Shown piece by piece: positions 13,718-17,332 of a DNA stretch of 17,332 nt. Every line of letters starts with the position of its first letter. The first letter of the stretch is position 1. Source of the DNA: an uncultured Oscillospiraceae bacterium (GTDB lineage: Bacteria; Bacillota; Clostridia; Oscillospirales; Acutalibacteraceae); contig URJF01000020.1 of the NCBI GenBank assembly GCA_900548085.1, positions 1 to 17,332 on the forward strand, read 5' to 3'. Made by a program: the position numbers and the translations under genes. Below the pieces are notes generated by a model. The model saw only the letters and a list, made by a program, of their open reading frames with translations. It made no database searches and was not told the origin of the DNA.

Positions 13718-14635
13718 TTATTTCAAAAAATTCTTTGCAAGCGTAATCGCTTTTTCATTCAACTCACTGCGGGACATTTCATCGGCACACAGCCAAGTGA
13801 TACTGTCATTGCGTCTGAACCAAGTTAGCTGGCGCTTAGCATATCTGCGAGTTTCTCGCTTTAGGTTTTCGACAGCATCGTCTAAAGAAATTTGACCGTC
13901 GAAGTATGGATACAGCTCCTTGTGACCTATGGCCTGTTTAGAGGTGGAAGAGGTGTTACGGCGCATACGCTCCGCCTCCTCCGTCAATCCGTTGTTGAGC
14001 ATTGAGTCCACACGGGTATTTATTCTGTCATACAAATTTTGTCTGTCGGCATATGTAATGCCTATATATAAAGCGTCATACGGTGATGGCTTGACGGTGG
14101 AATTGTTGTTTTGTTCCGTCTTTGTGGTGCCGCCCTCAGCCAGTTCTATGGCTCGTATAACTCTCTTTTTGTTGTTGGGGTGAATGTCTTGAGCCGCCTT
14201 TATGTCTGCATTGCACAGTCTTTTGTACAACTCATCACATGACATTTTGTTGAGTTCTTCTCTGAGGGCGGTGTCGGCACCAACCTCCGAAAACTCTATA
14301 TTTTTCACGAGACTGTCCACAAACAAACCCGTTCCGCCTACAATAATCGGAACATTGCCTCTGTGGGAGATATCCGTGATAAGTGCTTTAGCCCTAAACA
14401 CAAAGTCTGCCACCGAAAACTGTTGGGTGCTGTCCAAAAATTCTGTCAGGTGGTGAGGTATCCCCTGCTGTTCATCGGCAGTAGCAACCGCAGTAGCAAT
14501 GGGCATATCTCTGTACACCTGCATTGAGTCGGCAGAAATTATCTCGCCACCTACAGCCTTTGCTATTTCTACTCCGAGTGCGGTTTTGCCTGAGGCAGTA
14601 GGACCGACAACACAAATTATCTTTGTCTTTTCCAT
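13718..14635 (-). CDS. miaA: tRNA dimethylallyltransferase
   Basis: MiaA adds a dimethylallyl group to N6 of A37 in tRNAs that read UNN codons, which stabilises codon pairing. The 305-residue protein has the P-loop GPTASGKT (11-18), the substrate segment SADSMQVYRDM (34-44), IPHHLTEF (59-66) and IIVGGTGLFVDSL (97-109), and the tRNA-contacting RRYAKRQLTWFRR near the C-terminus. Where most MiaA proteins read GTAKPT after the DSxxxY motif, this one reads ATAVAT (47-52), keeping the threonine. Just 3 bp separate its ATG from the mutL stop and only a weak distant AGGA precedes it, so it probably depends on translational coupling. The mutS-mutL-miaA order is common in Firmicutes and beyond. Confidence 0.96.
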   Translation of the reverse strand: MEKTKIICVVGPTASGKTALGVEIAKAVGGEIISADSMQVYRDMPIATAVATADEQQGIPHHLTEFLDSTQQFSVADFVFRAKALITDISHRGNVPIIVGGTGLFVDSLVKNIEFSEVGADTALREELNKMSCDELYKRLCNADIKAAQDIHPNNKKRVIRAIELAEGGTTKTEQNNNSTVKPSPYDALYIGITYADRQNLYDRINTRVDSMLNNGLTEEAERMRRNTSSTSKQAIGHKELYPYFDGQISLDDAVENLKRETRRYAKRQLTWFRRNDSITWLCADEMSRSELNEKAITLAKNFLK

Positions 14636-14638
14636 AAT

Positions 14639-16552
14639 CTACTGTATCCTGCCGAACTGCTTTTCTATCTCATACTTGGACATTTTTATCATAACCGGTC
14701 TGCCGTGGGGGCAATATCTTATGTTGGGCATAGACAGCAGTTTTTTTATAAACAGCTCCTGCTCGGCAGGGGTAGTTGTGTCGCCCGCTTTTACTGCGGC
14801 ACGGCAGGCGGTGGAATGAAAAATCCAGTCCATCTGCTCCGGAGTAATATCCGTCTTTCCATCCAACAGCTTTTGGGCTGTCTCACAAATCAAGTCTTTT
14901 ATGTTTTCGCCGTTCAATACAGACGGACACTCTCTTACTATAACAGTATCGGAGCCAAAATCTTCTATTGCAAATCCACACTTTGCATACAAATCCAGAT
15001 TGTCGCAAACGGCATTATATTCCTCCGGTGACAATCTAACCGCTACCGGCTCCAAAAGGAGCTGAGAGTTAATCTCGCTGTCCTTCAGTCTTTCATAATT
15101 CATTCGCTCATGGGCTGCGTGCTTGTCCACAAAGTACAAGTCATTGTCTATCTCCACGATTATATAAGTCTTAAATGCCTGACCGACAACCCTAAAATCA
15201 GGCAAAATGACAGACTTTTCCTCTGCTTTTACGCTGCAGTTATTCTTTGAGGTAACAGGCTTGTCTTCTCTTTTAATAAATTTTGTCTCCGCCGAGGCAA
15301 AATCTGCTTTTGGTTCTTCAGGTTCAACCGATTTTTGAACAGAAAATGTCGGGGACGCCGATTCTTCTGCTTTTTTCTCGTTATCGGGTTTAACCTTATA
15401 TTCCGATGCCGGTGCGGCAACCTGCCAAAAGATGTCGGGATTGACCTTCTGCTTAAATTCCATTTGCTGTGGCTTATCGCTGTCTCGTGTAACAAAATCG
15501 AGTTTGCCGCTGACAGTAGTTTGCATAGGTTTTTTGGGGATAATATGTGCCTCTTTAGGCGTATCGCCTGTGGCAATAGCATTCTTGACCCCATAATATA
15601 CCAATTCGAAAATCTGCTTTTCGTTAGCAAATCTGACCTCTGTCTTAGCCGGATGTACATTCACATCCACAAAAGACGGATCACATTCAATATTGAGCAC
15701 TCCGCCGGGGAAGTGACCTACCATAATAGAATTGCGATATGCCTGCTCCAATGCCGCCATAACCGTGTTAGACTTAACCAAACGAGAGTTGATGAAAAAG
15801 AATTGCATTGCTCTGCTCTTTCGCCCCGCCGACGGCTTTGTAACAACACCGCTCAGATGCATATTGTTAATCCTATAGTCCACATCAACAAGAGAGGTTG
15901 CAAAATCTCTGCCAAACACCGAGTACACAACACTCTTTAAGTCGCCGTTGCCGGAGGTAACAAGAGTCTGCTTGCCGTCACGAATAAACCTAAATGCAAT
16001 ATCGGGATGGCTGATAGCCATACGGTCCACTATTCCGGACACTGCATTTCCCTCAGTAACATCTTTCTTTAGGAATTTCATTCTCGCAGGTGTATTGTAG
16101 AATATGTCACGAACTACAAATGTAGTTCCGTCAGGACAACCGGCATCTGAAAAATCTACTTCTTCTCCCCCTGCAATCTCGTATCTTGTGCCGAGATTTT
16201 CGTCTCTCGTCTTTGTTAGGAGTTCAACTCTCGACACTGCGGCGATAGATGCCATAGCTTCACCTCTAAAACCGAGAGTGCCTATGGAATTTAGGTCGTC
16301 GCTGATTTTTATTTTACTTGTGGCGTGTGACACAAACACCTTTTTTATTTGGTCCTTAGCGATACCGCAACCGTCGTCGGTAATGCGGATATATGTAGAG
16401 CCGCCGTGTTTTATCTCGACAGTAATATTTTTGGATCCGGCATCCACCGAATTTTCAATCATCTCTTTTACTACAGATGATGGGCGTTCTACTACCTCGC
16501 CTGCTGCAATGAGCTGATACACCGACTTAGGCAAAACATTTATTACGGGCAT
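14639..16552 (-). CDS. mutL: DNA mismatch repair protein MutL, endonuclease type
   Basis: MutL couples mismatch recognition by MutS to strand incision. The 637-residue protein has an N-terminal GHKL ATPase with VVKEMIENSVDAG (catalytic Glu30, Mg-binding Asn34), DDGCGI (59-64), GTLGFRGEA (91-99) and FYNTPARMKFL. A transducer domain, including NVHPAKTEVRF, ends near 330. Residues about 345-450 form a charged, low-complexity linker. The C-terminal dimerisation/endonuclease domain carries DKHAAHERMNYE (476-487), fitting the D(Q/K)HA(X)2E(X)4E metal motif, plus ACRAAVKAGD and CPHGRP (614-619). This is the nicking-competent form found where Dam/MutH is absent. GGAAGTGACACA precedes the ATG. It lies 21 bp after mutS and 3 bp before miaA. 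Confidence 0.97.
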   Translation of the reverse strand: MPVINVLPKSVYQLIAAGEVVERPSSVVKEMIENSVDAGSKNITVEIKHGGSTYIRITDDGCGIAKDQIKKVFVSHATSKIKISDDLNSIGTLGFRGEAMASIAAVSRVELLTKTRDENLGTRYEIAGGEEVDFSDAGCPDGTTFVVRDIFYNTPARMKFLKKDVTEGNAVSGIVDRMAISHPDIAFRFIRDGKQTLVTSGNGDLKSVVYSVFGRDFATSLVDVDYRINNMHLSGVVTKPSAGRKSRAMQFFFINSRLVKSNTVMAALEQAYRNSIMVGHFPGGVLNIECDPSFVDVNVHPAKTEVRFANEKQIFELVYYGVKNAIATGDTPKEAHIIPKKPMQTTVSGKLDFVTRDSDKPQQMEFKQKVNPDIFWQVAAPASEYKVKPDNEKKAEESASPTFSVQKSVEPEEPKADFASAETKFIKREDKPVTSKNNCSVKAEEKSVILPDFRVVGQAFKTYIIVEIDNDLYFVDKHAAHERMNYERLKDSEINSQLLLEPVAVRLSPEEYNAVCDNLDLYAKCGFAIEDFGSDTVIVRECPSVLNGENIKDLICETAQKLLDGKTDITPEQMDWIFHSTACRAAVKAGDTTTPAEQELFIKKLLSMPNIRYCPHGRPVMIKMSKYEIEKQFGRIQ

Positions 16553-16573
16553 TGTGTCACTTCCTTTCGTTAA

Positions 16574-17332
16574 TTATGATAATTCTTCTGCTTTTTTCTT
16601 CAAATCATAGAGAGTCTGCATAGCCTCGATAGGCGTAAGGGTGTTTATGTCTATCGCCTTTAGCAGCTCCAACATTTCGTCCGAGGACTGAGTTTTGAAA
16701 TTATATTGAATTTCGCTGTCGTCAGGTTCTTCCTCAACCGCATCCTCGGCTTTAAATTCAATATCTATCTTGTTGGCTTCCAAATCCTTTAGGATAACCT
16801 TTGCTCGCTTAATGACTGCATTTGGTATCCCAGCCAGCTTTGCTACCTCTATACCGAAGCTCTGATCTGCGCCGCCGTGAACAATACGGCGGAGAAATGT
16901 AATATCATCGCCACGCTTCTTTACTGCGATAGAGTAGTTATTGATGCCGTCAAGAAGCCCCTCCATAGCGGTCAACTCGTGATAGTGAGTGGCAAACAGT
17001 GTCTTTGCACCTATTTTTTTTACTACATATTCCAGAACGGCACGGGCAATGCTCATTCCGTCAAAGGTAGATGTGCCTCGTCCTATCTCATCTAAGATAA
17101 TCAGTGAATCGGATGTAGCATTCTTAAGTATGGTGGAAACCTCATTCATCTCTACCATAAAGGTAGACTGACCTGTAGCCAAATCGTCAGATGCGCCTAC
17201 TCTGGTGAATATTGCATCTACTACAGAAATCTTAGCACTGCTTGCGGGCACAAACGAGCCTATCTGTGCAAGAAGTGTAATCAGTGCAGTCTGTCGCATA
17301 TATGTGGACTTACCTGCCATATTGGGGCCGGT
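16574..17332 (-). CDS. mutS: DNA mismatch repair protein MutS, C-terminal ATPase part (5' truncated by window edge)
   Basis: The open frame enters from the right edge in phase (first residues TGPNMAGKSTYMRQTAL) and covers 252 residues of a protein that is usually about 850-900. The ABC-type ATPase domain is seen from its Walker A motif GPNMAGKST onward. It includes FTRVGASDDLATGQSTFMVEM (signature region), Walker B LIILDEIGRGTSTFDG, and FATHYHELT (switch histidine). A helix-turn-helix dimerisation region follows (DQSFGIEVAKLAGIPNAVIKRAKVIL), as does an acidic C-terminal tail (about 190-210) before the last helices. The ATG at 17320 is internal. The ATPase wording (MutS1 type, with no Smr tail) and adjacency to mutL support true MutS rather than MutS2. 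Confidence 0.96.
   Translation of the reverse strand, partial: TGPNMAGKSTYMRQTALITLLAQIGSFVPASSAKISVVDAIFTRVGASDDLATGQSTFMVEMNEVSTILKNATSDSLIILDEIGRGTSTFDGMSIARAVLEYVVKKIGAKTLFATHYHELTAMEGLLDGINNYSIAVKKRGDDITFLRRIVHGGADQSFGIEVAKLAGIPNAVIKRAKVILKDLEANKIDIEFKAEDAVEEEPDDSEIQYNFKTQSSDEMLELLKAIDINTLTPIEAMQTLYDLKKKAEELS

Noticed and set aside
15229..15940. Overlapping frames on both strands in the mutL linker region
   Set aside because: They sit in the low-complexity linker where out-of-frame stops are rare. The mutL frame is continuous and has full domain support on both sides.
1..17332. CRISPR array, tRNA/rRNA genes, insertion sequences, phage or defence system
   Set aside because: Nearly all the window is occupied by recognised coding sequence with short gaps. 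I saw no spaced direct repeats, transposase motifs or clover-leaf candidates in the gaps.

Overview
The window looks like a chromosomal core-gene segment from a low-to-moderate GC Gram-positive (Firmicutes, class Clostridia; an Oscillospirales/Ruminococcaceae-type gut anaerobe is my best guess). The reasons are strong AGGAG-type ribosome binding sites, the DapL (LL-diaminopimelate aminotransferase) route to lysine, an endonuclease-type MutL with no methyl-directed system in sight, and a gene order close to the Bacillus/Clostridium ylmE-sepF-divIVA-ileS-lspA-ylyB neighbourhood. There are no insertion sequences, phage genes, tRNAs, rRNAs or CRISPR arrays.

Left part, plus strand (1-3660): the 3' end of dapL, then purC and purB (overlapping by one base), which encode two purine steps. 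PurB is of the animal/eukaryote-like adenylosuccinate lyase type. A hairpin terminator follows, then a maltose/galactoside O-acetyltransferase-like hexapeptide protein. Its stop codon lies inside a 21-bp perfect inverted repeat that acts as a terminator for both strands.

Centre (3660-4000), minus strand: a short, insulated transcription unit. A near-consensus sigma-A promoter (TTGACA, 17 bp, extended -10) begins right after the terminator of the large minus-strand operon. It drives a 61-codon (or 58-codon) putative single-pass membrane protein of unknown function. This is the least explained element in the window.

Right part, minus strand (4001-17332): one long co-directional run, in transcription order mutS (C-terminal part only), mutL, miaA, an HlyD-like membrane-anchored protein, yggS, sepF, a divIVA-like gene, ileS, a terminator-like hairpin, lspA, an RluA/YlyB-family pseudouridine synthase, a Cof-type HAD hydrolase and nfo, then a terminator. 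Gaps are 3-53 bp and three junctions overlap. The run joins mismatch repair and AP-site repair, tRNA modification and charging, Z-ring and polar division proteins, PLP homeostasis and lipoprotein maturation.

Four likely starts differ from the longest open frame: ileS, lspA and yggS use an ATG just inside a TTG, and the pseudouridine synthase starts 21 codons inside. All assignments rest on reading motifs by eye; no database search was run.
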